This document shows, piece by piece, positions 9,401-16,564 of a stretch of 31,354 nucleotides of DNA. The translations under genes and the position numbers were made by a program. The first letter of the stretch is position 1. Each line of letters starts with the position of its first letter. The notes under the pieces were generated by a model. The model saw only the letters and a program-made list of their open reading frames with translations. It did no database searches and was not told where the DNA came from. The stretch is from Tritrichomonas foetus (taxonomy: Eukaryota; Parabasalia; Tritrichomonadida; Tritrichomonadidae), in assembly GCA_001839685.1 (NCBI GenBank), contig MLAK01000755.1, forward strand, positions 1 through 31,354, in the 5' to 3' direction.

Positions 9401-11994
9401 GAATCAAATGATGAAGTCTCAACAAAAGGGGGAATTCTAATGTCAACATGATCAGTTGAATAAAGAGTGGTATCTTTATAAGTAATTTTTTCGGTTTTGA
9501 TGTAATAAAATGCTTTTGGATTTAAGGGCACAATAATGGGCAAATCTCCAGAATAGTGGAATATCCGATTATAAAGTGTGTCTTCATTTTGAGTAAAATC
9601 AATTGATATGTTTGGAACATTATTTACCAATGCAGTAAATGTGAAATTTGGATCCTTCACAATCTCATAAAAATCGTTGAGGGTATATTGATTATTGTCT
9701 GGATTAGATATGGAACTAATATAAATTGTCCTAAATTCTTGAGTTTTTCCTGTGATTGTTGGCATATCTTGAGAAATAAAATATGGAATAATTCCGTTTT
9801 CTGGCTGGACAATAGTTCCTCCAAATTGAGACAAAAGGTATGGAGATATCGATTTTCCATTCCATTTTCCTGTGAAACTAATATTATGCCCATCTTGGAG
9901 AACAATTGATCCACATTTAAGACTTTTCACAGATTCTGGACAATGAAAAGCAATATCACCGACACGACTACAAAACAAATTTTGATTGGACAGTTTAACC
10001 GAATATTGCTTGCTTGTTTTCATTACTACTAATAATTCCAAACCATCAGTATTAAACCTAATTTCAATCCGAGAAATATCATAATCAGAAATCTCTATAT
10101 TTTGGCATTGATCAATAATTGATGGATTATTCAGTGGGAAGGAGAGGTGGTAAACCGAATTTTCGGAAATTTTTAGATTTTTGATGCCGATTAATTTGGA
10201 ATTAGAGTCTATCGAAAATTGAGAGCTAGCGATAATAGTGTCATCTTCTAAATAAATATTCGAAACATAAAATCTTAGATTAGATCCAGGAATGGATCCT
10301 TTTACATGCATTTCATTACCATAAAAATAAAAGTTAATGAGAGAATTGGGAAATTCGGAGAAATCTATTATTTCTTTTGAGTCTATATAAATCATGATCT
10401 CTCTGTTGGTTGACTGAAAGAATTTATAATAATTGGGAAAATCTTTCCCTTTTATATGATAAGCTACACCTTTGGAACATACATAATCATCGGAATCTAT
10501 GCAAATAATATCAGGAAGGTAAACTATATCTGGTCTAAAAACTCGAATCACTAATATCGAAAAATTACCTTTTAACTCTGTGGTAGTAACAACTGACTTA
10601 AAAAATACTTCTGAGAAGTAATTACCATACGTTTTTACATAAAAATTTTTGGGCATATATAGAATTTTATATGACATTTCTATCATATCTGATATGTCAT
10701 AATAAAAATCACTTTTTTCTGGGATAATTCCAACATTAACAGTGACAAGGTTTTCACTATCATTCTCATATATCAAAGTGGTGTTCGAGAATTTTGAGTT
10801 TGCCATATATGTATGTATATTGAGAAAATGGGTCCAAAATGGAATATAATAGGTAATATTGAGTAATGTTGAAAATGGACGACATTCTTGATATTCGTTT
10901 GATAAATAAATGTTAACATTCACTGTATTTTCTGTATTGATAGTATATAATGTTCCTGTGAAAGAAAATTCAAAATCGAACTGAGTTCCATCAAGATAAA
11001 CTTTACCAGATGATATTGGTGCACTTTGTGTTAAATAAACTTCACAATTTTGTGATAAAACTAGTAATCCTTTGCTGATCGGCTTTTTGAGATCATGTGT
11101 AGGCCATTTACCTTTACAATAAATCTTTGTTGAAGTAATGTCAAAATAAGGATAATCTTCAACATATCCAAGTTCTTTAATATTAGGATCCATTGAAACT
11201 GTAATGACTTGTGAAATTGATTCATTATCAACCTTTGAAAAAACAAGATTAGTTTGAGATTCATATGGAAAATCATAAAAGACTTCCTTATTAGCTAAAA
11301 ATTTAACACTATTTTTTCCAATGACCATATCAGTGATTGTTTCGGGAAATATGTAGTTCATTCTATTATTTGGTGGAAAGATATATTTGATTCGCCCTGT
11401 TAAAGAACTGAGTGATAGACTTCGAGACTGCAAATGAAGAGTCATTGGTTTAACAGAATCTAATTTAAAGACTCGATAAAAATATTCTGCTTGAAAACCT
11501 TGAATGCTATAATTAGCATTTTCAGGGACATCAAACAAAATATTACATCCAATATCCACAAAATCTTGCAGAAATTGCAGCTGTGAAAAAGTTGATTTGA
11601 TTTTAACAGTGGGATTATCATATCCGAGTAATAGTAAATGAGGAATTCGTTCATTTTTTATTTCAAATGAAATCTCTTTAATTGAATCTGACAGAATGGG
11701 TGCAAATATATTTGTACTTTTCTCATAATCTTCTTGGATTTTCTCGATTGAGCTCAATACCATTGGATAGTCCTCAACATCACCATCACTTCCGGTAATT
11801 TTCAAAAACTGTTTTTGACATGCCTCGATTGATGAAAAGCCATAACAAGTGCAAATTTTTTCTTCTTCTTTGATAGTTTTAACAGAATGGTGCTGAATGA
11901 CAATGTTTTTAAATGATTCGTAATGCAAACGTGTTGTATTCAGCTTTAGCAATATGACGAAAAATGGAAACAACATCTGTGAAAATGATATCAT
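3409..11994 (-). CDS. Giant type I surface membrane protein (2861 aa)
   Basis: One uninterrupted frame of 2861 residues. The N-terminus has a hydrophobic signal-peptide-like segment (residues about 6-17, MLFPFFVILLKL). A single strong transmembrane helix rich in Val and Ile lies near residues 2808-2832. A basic stop-transfer KRK and a 28-residue Ser-rich tail ending QSEL follow. The ectodomain is rich in Ser, Thr, Asn and Ile with alternating hydrophobic residues, suggesting beta-solenoid or beta-sandwich repeats. Cys-pair modules recur near residues 48, 500, 680, 1190, 1600, 1855 and 2310 (for example CYGFSSIEAC, CIGVQSCPSEY, CVGTKEEC, CVGKKC). Two of them follow a NHGFREDHHIF or IHGFRKELHLF motif. 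This architecture resembles large surface proteins of trichomonads, possibly in adhesion; the function is not known. The minus-strand start lies 296 bp from the divergent CEP44-domain gene. Confidence 0.85.
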   Translation of the reverse strand: MISFSQMLFPFFVILLKLNTTRLHYESFKNIVIQHHSVKTIKEEEKICTCYGFSSIEACQKQFLKITGSDGDVEDYPMVLSSIEKIQEDYEKSTNIFAPILSDSIKEISFEIKNERIPHLLLLGYDNPTVKIKSTFSQLQFLQDFVDIGCNILFDVPENANYSIQGFQAEYFYRVFKLDSVKPMTLHLQSRSLSLSSLTGRIKYIFPPNNRMNYIFPETITDMVIGKNSVKFLANKEVFYDFPYESQTNLVFSKVDNESISQVITVSMDPNIKELGYVEDYPYFDITSTKIYCKGKWPTHDLKKPISKGLLVLSQNCEVYLTQSAPISSGKVYLDGTQFDFEFSFTGTLYTINTENTVNVNIYLSNEYQECRPFSTLLNITYYIPFWTHFLNIHTYMANSKFSNTTLIYENDSENLVTVNVGIIPEKSDFYYDISDMIEMSYKILYMPKNFYVKTYGNYFSEVFFKSVVTTTELKGNFSILVIRVFRPDIVYLPDIICIDSDDYVCSKGVAYHIKGKDFPNYYKFFQSTNREIMIYIDSKEIIDFSEFPNSLINFYFYGNEMHVKGSIPGSNLRFYVSNIYLEDDTIIASSQFSIDSNSKLIGIKNLKISENSVYHLSFPLNNPSIIDQCQNIEISDYDISRIEIRFNTDGLELLVVMKTSKQYSVKLSNQNLFCSRVGDIAFHCPESVKSLKCGSIVLQDGHNISFTGKWNGKSISPYLLSQFGGTIVQPENGIIPYFISQDMPTITGKTQEFRTIYISSISNPDNNQYTLNDFYEIVKDPNFTFTALVNNVPNISIDFTQNEDTLYNRIFHYSGDLPIIVPLNPKAFYYIKTEKITYKDTTLYSTDHVDIRIPPFVETSSFDSKAYVKCHVYLDDISDLKKYEGCNEIIFTNIQPFLPLSCISEDIHQNLKVNSLKLLTMSKTEIPIINIADDFIDISLKDRKKFIFPLLDELIIGSNCDYVQLISSGNHRFTKITFTYLSSQSDDSQVLLSGDLRNCIIKARRIVTSIDVPYIDALGYTPEIVSAQNNEKISIGILNYEIDTSMTIYPNIEINIYNYILPTSNINLIPFKYIFNGESIGQVRSKYPVLFDWDSIIDQESTSIWTLYLHPQFSSRVVTESEIMNLRNNSPYILWDIPNFNDNNQLKISYGSSETYGFKNDDSILGIQFDESGVKLSFIKEIQEFKACIGVQSCPSEYEHHYSSINEMLNSIENTTIFKIYLTKSDSIDSNLMKKKYFEIHSSSIDNKLNITGLNSNDVIGLNISNISINFENQLECNFYCRQSIISTSISNTLAFFDLDIDLATINSSSVELFGYSVSIHSLGNTTLKYGTISGIVSFLINNEEHVIHCQDLTLYDSEEDVDKEFQIECSGDSSIDIDITLSHVSKLHFDCNQGSNSISNIKMNWNKESLIVLFSNSILSEQNINLYLNILKSVIFQIEEVQKEGGEAATWELKEDSMTINIYQLKLEGSIMLASEKMIVIINDYQSEVDTPFKFGISSKGSSKVIIPAIRNINNIELVNQQAETISNMPFDLIEIIHILTTISEESSKVISLTYTSEFDNHGFREDHHIFSLETTSNSINIHLKEINTLPMTVCFSNPENHECPQGYLLDSNFDDEQFQYLSGISKLETLNIKMNKQNAVIKITKNIVNLNILGEGIVSELSVSSTTITKIELSQISATISKLPDIILFVLHDSFFSLQDSISSQLKIVCDYESFTQLRTTIRYEELTINPTKEIADILITSSGIQFRNNNNIGNGPIINTNTLKLHLLNPSLNFAIDAEYSVNLEMTIYQDTTISLFGEWYQTQNSKYDLYCNENNIKITGESYSSPFIYHNFAEIISDLKERPTRKICVGTKEECKTIEISQESDISSTGDLTSIIGDDKNIEVLFFNKVDLNFDMSNEIQTLILVGQKSENQNIEVQLLNFNLARLFSLKLKSVITKLPNVEEIPEIHWKSLSMTSSGLKYESNYKIYIDDIDSDIDSLLNSNNIYLNQQINLVEPPTASSEEEKKVYYLNINSEYVSFTSGPLLYIFDKQTESMKGTKNINLNISSIAFTLVSEPAARLIFNIDSPNVKVETQLITDNLGENENGNMKFIMKSSKNNPESNSLKIQLSISTNDNETPQNKEYFIPINFEFSDSSEVSLGTKITKLPYLRYKGKNNVLKSKETEIIIKQLRFEKESTLNILSNTKLILPELEINSENNIFPIQIDITSKYMNAIVVEDTKEIKATTLVFTYSKSQELINDNEDLCSQPWEILKTFGIHHINTFEYPNVDIHGFRKELHLFTVIKTERNLIMKSQYRSNKELPMKICVGKKCIKDEIDDYQYYYNQEEFQPNIIPHNIEKLAIDVNKDITISELSIQSTFILSGENNQINMKLTLNSIIIDISNVILSNYVSFKECSIKLSHVSYAKDISIDYESSVVESDYISSRIVSHSEVRKLKIHNFVSEFTLTDLIPNTVMKSREYDLILTGSIVRIILTLSQNVNQKSLDSISTTITLNNEGSISFEGGWSQIPSEYPLQINANNNYITLKGIKSIPSFISGSTYVKIYDGKPKPPTNNGIIAGVVNEEGAIEREEINLQGQTTLNGVDIDTMEEKEIKIENVSIASGSTITAKKLTIDSTLSMSGSSVLKASENDQIKFEKESEIVFSEDQGQLPKLDLGKSSSHAQIPKSIIIKLDFENQKEEDIISDFQKGKEIISGYNWNCEEWKTISTFTKPDDISIDFSYSCVVGSEPAKPTQQKIQTKLITTNQKENIFSSKKIVNDLLEDQYISLVLMVMNDSDITIFNSEGETSGENEPQDSEEPSNTGMIVGIVIGVIAVIVIVVVVVIVVLKRKQNAEKSSVSSNSSSVSDKTESQSEL

Positions 11995-12259
11995 TTCATT
12001 TTTTTTTCAATATGTTGTCAATTGTAGCAATTCACTTTTGAAAAAATAAATTTCGAGTTGGCAATGCTGGGAAACCGTTTTTTATTTGGTCTGTCTTTAG
12101 ATTTTCACAAAAATTTTGACAGGACCTTCTCTACTCTTTTGATATGGCCATTTTTATAAAAATATGGAAGTCACAATTTCTGGTTCACAAATACAAGAAA
12201 AAGTCGAATCTTTGTTATATTTCCAGTGAATCGATTTTTGCGAATATATTTGGTTGATA

Positions 12260-12274
12260 TGTACGTTTAGGCCA
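12260..12274 (+). promoter_or_regulatory. Extended TGTACGTT element upstream of the CEP44-domain gene
   Basis: TGTACGTTTAGGCCA ends 16 bases before the ATG at 12291. It matches TGTACGTTAAGCCA upstream of the gene at 15952 except for one base change and one single-base indel. A promoter or initiator function is inferred from the shared sequence and position. Confidence 0.4.
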
Positions 12275-12290
12275 GCATTTTGGTGAAAGT

Positions 12291-12674
12291 ATGAGCGAAG
12301 TCGCCCTTCAATCTAAATGTCGTTCACTTCGTACAGAATTAAGAACAATGAAATATGCAAGTATATGGAACGAAAAATCACTTCTTTCTGGAGATCCAGG
12401 AATGTATCTTCGTTTATTTCACTTTTTCTTTATCGAATATTCGCCACAAATAAAAACATGGATTGTTGAAAATGGTTACAACCTCCAGACAGCAACAGAT
12501 TTATCGTTTGTTCAGCAAATTTTCCGACTTTTACAAACGCAAATGGGTTACCGTTCAAAATTAACAGTTGAAAACTTCTTCAAACCAAAGTTTGCTTTGC
12601 AAAAATTAAATCTCTCTTATGATGTCGCCAAACTCATTCAAACAAAAGCCAAATCATTAAATGTTACACATTAA
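12291..12674 (+). CDS. CEP44-domain (centriole-associated) protein, 127 aa
   Basis: Nearly the whole protein matches the pattern of the CEP44 domain found at the N-terminus of animal CEP44. There is an N-terminal helix (about 8-25), GDP at 34-36, LFHFFFIEYSP at 42-52, DLSFVQQIFRLL at 70-81, a YRSKLTVENFF segment at 88-97, and FALQKL at 101-106. Family knowledge: CEP44 is a centriole inner-lumen/microtubule-associated protein needed for centriole-to-centrosome conversion. Here the protein is essentially the domain alone, whereas the human protein is about three times longer. Its presence implies an organism with centrioles or basal bodies. It is divergent from the giant surface protein gene and carries the TGTACGTT element upstream. 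The start is the only reasonable ATG. Confidence 0.85.
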   Translation: MSEVALQSKCRSLRTELRTMKYASIWNEKSLLSGDPGMYLRLFHFFFIEYSPQIKTWIVENGYNLQTATDLSFVQQIFRLLQTQMGYRSKLTVENFFKPKFALQKLNLSYDVAKLIQTKAKSLNVTH

Positions 12675-13741
12675 TTTGCTTCTTCTAAACTGAATCATTC
12701 ACTACCTTACAAAATAACTTGATTAGATCAACTATTTGAGGAGTACCTAGAGAAAGCCATCAATAAATGTTCATTTTTTAATTTTTTTTCTTAAAATTGT
12801 TTTTTTTTTAATCTTACTCATGATTATCATCAAAATAATACTAGGATAAATCACTTATTGCAAAAGATAGTTTAATTAAATATGGCTATAACCAAATGTT
12901 TCCAATTTCGAACTTATTTTTTCCACCTATTATCTAACTCAAAGAAATGTTTTTCTGTTACCCGATGTTAAATCATTTCATTTCGAGAGTGAGCTTTATT
13001 TATCAATAGAAATGTCATGCATATTGAAAGAAAAATGAGTCACATGACAGTGTCAATTTCCAGAAAATCTGAGGAAAGATTGTTTTAGTCACCAATGGCA
13101 TTCAATGAATAGAAATAATTCTTTTGTAGCAACTTCTTGCTTTTTCACTTCATTTTTTGAATACTCAATGTACTCTCAAGCAAAATTTCTGGAAACAAAT
13201 TATGGTCCAAGGTTTTAGAATGGTGAAGTGGTTCTGTATCTAATTCTAATGTTGTAGATGATATCATTACAACTAATAGTGTATGTACAATCAAAGAAGA
13301 AAAAAGTATTATTCTCCCCTTAAAAGAACAAATGTAACTGATGTTACAATCCCGAGTAAATCCATTGTTGAATGCCATATTAATGGAGGCCTTGACAATT
13401 ATTGACTTGTTCTCAATGGAAGGTCGATTCGATTTTGCAATGTATAATTGTTATTTATTACTGAATCATGTAGATATTTATAAAAGATTGAATAAAAATG
13501 GTCGTTAGAGATTTCTTCCCAAAAGCATAAAATAATACGATGGAGAAGTAAGACAGAATATTTTAATTAATATACTTTACAATATTTTAAAGCTGGTCTC
13601 AATATTTGATAGAAATTCATCATATTATTTTTTCCATATCGTATAAATCAATAATTTGTATTTAATACTTAAAAGGATACAAAGATCAAAAGAAACATAC
13701 TTATCAAATGGTGCTATATAATAGAAACTTTATTAATAGAA
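12675..13741. other. Intergenic region between two gene 3' ends, nothing recognised
   Basis: This AT-rich spacer separates the convergent CEP44-domain gene and the exchanger gene. It holds an 11-bp inverted repeat (13095-13105 against 13368-13378) and a weak 77-codon minus-strand frame between them. Neither is convincing as a feature. Confidence 0.5.
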
Positions 13742-15604
13742 TTACCACGGATCGAAGTAATAGACAACTGTAATGAGTAAAAATATAACAAGGAAAGCAA
13801 ATCCTGTGAAATAGTTAATTGAATTTTCCATAAGCATCTGGTTCCTCAATAACACAGAAATAATCACAGCAAACACGTCAATCATTTCAAACATTAGAGT
13901 AAACGATCCTTTTCCTGTACTCTGTCCCATAATAGCTGACATTAATACAAGAGCTGGCATTTGAATCAAAGAAACAACCATAGCACCTTGATTTCCGATT
14001 TCTAAACTGAGTCCCATATTTCCTTCAAGTGCGAATCGAATAGCATTCATGAATTCTGCAACAGCAGGCACCAAAGTGTAAAAAACGAGTCCTACGAACC
14101 TTTCAGTGAGTCCCATTTTAGAAATGGCACCAGGAATGACATCTGTGAGAATTTCGCAAACAATAGAAAACAAAACGCATGAAACAAGAAGCATAACGAC
14201 ACATACCCATGTTTTGATATGTCCTCCAGTATCTTCTTCACCTTGTTGTTCTTGTTCAAATTGGTCGTAAATGTATTTATGAGTCTTTAATGAGAAAAAT
14301 AGACCCATTGCATAAACTACTGGCATTAAACAAGAAACTGTATACATGAGTGGCTTAGCCATACTGGTATAAACCTCATCCATGTCTAAGTTGTCCATTT
14401 TAGTCATATTACATTGAGTACAATTTACGTTCGAATCCATGGCAAGATAGTAAACGCCTTCAACACCGTTACATTCGGTGCATACGATAGTTTTGTGTTC
14501 ATAAAGTCCATAAAAAACAGCAGGGAAGAAAACCGCGACAATAGCGAGAAACAGAAAAGTACCACTGACACTTTGCACTTTCCTATTAAGTTTCACTTCT
14601 TTCCATTTGATACCTGCAGCAAGCATGGAAAGTCCAGGAATGACTAACAAGTTCATCAAAAATGCACCAGTCACAGCTGCACGAACTACATCACCTAAAC
14701 CTTGTCGAATTGAAAAATAGAATAAAATGAGTTCAACCAAGCCAGTGAAACCTGCATTAATTAAAGATCCTAAAACTAGGCCTGACCTACCACTGATGAT
14801 TTCAGTACAGACCCCAATAATATACATACAGGGTATAGAAGCAATAATTGAGATAAAAGTGCCAGTCACTGGCTCTCTCAGTGGTGACGTTTCTTTGGCC
14901 AAATATCCAAGATATAGGCAAATAATGACAAATGGAAATAGGTTGAGATAGATTGCCTCCATTTCAAAAATGCTATATCGAAAATACATAAATGAGCCAC
15001 AGCGATATGTAAGCAATGCTGGAAATCTGCCGGGTTTAGGATTGTGGTGAAGCAGCCGACCGAACTTGAGGCGATGGATGTTCTGGAAGACGACTTTGAT
15101 GACATTGATCAAGAATTTCGACATTGGAATATAAAATAAAATTTCCCACGAAACGAAGGCTCCGAGAACGCATGGAATAACAAAAATTATTGATGCGAAA
15201 AAGTAGAATAGAATTCGAACAAACATATTCGGTTTTGGCGATTTATCGTAATATCCATAATATCCAAAAGGATAAGCGATGAATTTGGCAAGTTTGAAGC
15301 AGCGAACTCCAATTCTCCATCCGCAGATCGTTAAGCACATCAAAAGGCCGAGAATGAAAATAAAGAGGGCGAGCCACCATCCAACTAAAACTGCCCATAA
15401 AATATTTGGAAATGAAATGTAATTCAAATGTTCGACCATTGGCGGTGGCTGGAAAGTGTTTCCAGTCTTTGTTCGTGGACGAACACCAAAAACAACACGA
15501 GGTTCGATCAATTCGCTATTGTGTCGTGATAAATTTGATTGTTTAAATTTCGGAAGTTGGTTCTGTGATTGAGCTGTCTCGATTGGTTTATCGCTTGTGA
15601 GCAT
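13742..15604 (-). CDS. YccF-CAX cation/proton exchanger, Vnx1-like
   Basis: 620 residues with about 13 hydrophobic segments. A YccF-type domain lies at about 66-114 (LVGWWLALFIFILGLLMCLTICGWRIGVR, then FKLAKFIAYPFG). A conserved linker at 198-223 reads LTYRCGS..YFRYS.....YLNLFP, as in fungal Vnx1-type exchangers. The first CAX repeat is at about 277-325 (GLVLGSLINAGFTGLVELIL, acidic Glu291). The second is at about 500-555 (LTERFVGLVFYTLVPAVAEF, Glu517). Family knowledge: these vacuolar or endomembrane antiporters exchange Ca2+ or monovalent cations for protons. Both alpha-repeat Glu residues are kept, but the usual GN before the second one reads AV. A loop at 375-398 carries two CxxC pairs. 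The promoter region is shared with the divergent gene at 15952. Confidence 0.9.
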   Translation of the reverse strand: MLTSDKPIETAQSQNQLPKFKQSNLSRHNSELIEPRVVFGVRPRTKTGNTFQPPPMVEHLNYISFPNILWAVLVGWWLALFIFILGLLMCLTICGWRIGVRCFKLAKFIAYPFGYYGYYDKSPKPNMFVRILFYFFASIIFVIPCVLGAFVSWEILFYIPMSKFLINVIKVVFQNIHRLKFGRLLHHNPKPGRFPALLTYRCGSFMYFRYSIFEMEAIYLNLFPFVIICLYLGYLAKETSPLREPVTGTFISIIASIPCMYIIGVCTEIISGRSGLVLGSLINAGFTGLVELILFYFSIRQGLGDVVRAAVTGAFLMNLLVIPGLSMLAAGIKWKEVKLNRKVQSVSGTFLFLAIVAVFFPAVFYGLYEHKTIVCTECNGVEGVYYLAMDSNVNCTQCNMTKMDNLDMDEVYTSMAKPLMYTVSCLMPVVYAMGLFFSLKTHKYIYDQFEQEQQGEEDTGGHIKTWVCVVMLLVSCVLFSIVCEILTDVIPGAISKMGLTERFVGLVFYTLVPAVAEFMNAIRFALEGNMGLSLEIGNQGAMVVSLIQMPALVLMSAIMGQSTGKGSFTLMFEMIDVFAVIISVLLRNQMLMENSINYFTGFAFLVIFLLITVVYYFDPW

Positions 15605-15951
15605 GGCTGAAGCTTTAAAAGAATCGAAAATAGAACTAGACTATTGAATTGAAAAAGTTGTCTCGATTCGCCTGAAAAAGTGAAAAATCTGATAAAATCG
15701 AATAGAAATGTATTGAAAAATGTATAGAAAAAATGAAGTGGAAATTTCTTTGGAGAATAAGTTTCATTACATTCAAATTTCTAAGTGAAGTTAAGGATAT
15801 TGCCAAATATACGGTCAAATTCAAAAAAAATGGTCTTGAAAAAATTTCTTCAGAATTTCTTTTCAATTTTTCTGTGTGATTTTTTGTTGAAAAGTTGATA
15901 AAATGCGGTTAATTAAACGGTCGTTTTTACTGGAATGTACGTTAAGCCAAA
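15605..15951. promoter_or_regulatory. Divergent promoter region
   Basis: This 347-bp AT-rich spacer lies between the minus-strand exchanger gene and the plus-strand small-protein gene, so it should hold both promoters. The only distinct element I see is the TGTACGTT copy near its right end. Confidence 0.5.
15936..15949 (+). promoter_or_regulatory. Extended TGTACGTT element upstream of the 15952 gene
   Basis: TGTACGTTAAGCCA ends two bases before the ATG. It is the second extended copy of the element found upstream of the CEP44-domain gene. Its closeness to the ATG suggests that it surrounds the transcription start, as an initiator would. This is inference. Confidence 0.4.
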
Positions 15952-16314
15952 ATGCTTCAAGAACTGAATCGAAGATTAGACGTCATCAGCGGCTATGTTG
16001 AAGGTGTCCACGAAAGGACAGAAAATAATATGCCAGAAGTTGCACCACCTTATCCGAATCGACTCATCAGAAGACAACAAATTGCGAAACAGATTGAGGA
16101 AAATTTATTTTCCCCTGATCTTCAAAAACTTCATGAATCAGTACCAAGGAACTTTGTTGGACCAGAGTTCATTCGCCAATTGTTAGAAGCAGAAACAAAA
16201 GAGGAAAGGATTCGTGAAGCCCAAGAAAGAAAGAAAACATTAATTCTTGACAGAACTGAATACACGAGTGTTCTCGCCCAAAGAAATACCAAAAAAGCTT
16301 CGCAGCATGTATGA
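15952..16314 (+). CDS. Small charged helical protein, unknown function (120 aa)
   Basis: 120-residue soluble protein that I do not recognise. Residues 1-22 look helical (LQELNRRLDVISGYVEGVHERT). A proline-containing segment APPYPN follows at about 32-37, then long charged helices (RRQQIAKQIEENL and IRQLLEAETKEERIREAQERKKTLILDRTEY). There is no signal peptide, membrane segment or Cys cluster. Size and composition suit a structural or adaptor protein, for example of the flagellar or basal-body skeleton. That idea rests only on sharing the extended upstream element with the CEP44-domain gene. The start ATG follows the element directly. It is divergent from the exchanger gene, with the SAPS gene 250 bp downstream on the same strand. 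Confidence 0.7.
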   Translation: MLQELNRRLDVISGYVEGVHERTENNMPEVAPPYPNRLIRRQQIAKQIEENLFSPDLQKLHESVPRNFVGPEFIRQLLEAETKEERIREAQERKKTLILDRTEYTSVLAQRNTKKASQHV

Positions 16315-16362
16315 TAAGCTAATTTTAATGTTTATTAACGAATTACTTTTTATTACAATTTG

Positions 16363-16380
16363 ATTATTATTATTATTATT
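16363..16380. repeat. (ATT)6 microsatellite
   Basis: Six perfect ATT units lie in the short spacer between the small helical protein gene and the SAPS gene. Confidence 0.85.
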
Positions 16381-16564
16381 ATAAATACATTACTATTACG
16401 TTATTTAATTCTCTTTTTTATGAATATTATATTGTTTATTACGAAACTTATCTTGTACTTTCGGGTGATAGCATATTTATAAATCGAAATATTTCTCATA
16501 TTTACTTCCACTTTTTCAAAAGATAATCATCCAGGTAACCGATAAAAAATTTTGGCGCCTGAAA

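Noticed and set aside
13145..13378. 77-codon minus-strand frame with a hydrophobic stretch in the spacer
   Set aside because: It is short, has no recognisable domain and no supporting context. A frame of this length is expected by chance.
13095..13378. 11-bp inverted repeat ATGGCATTCAA around the 77-codon frame
   Set aside because: No target duplication is visible. An 11-bp pair is likely by chance in this much sequence, and the ends do not match the consensus of the other elements.
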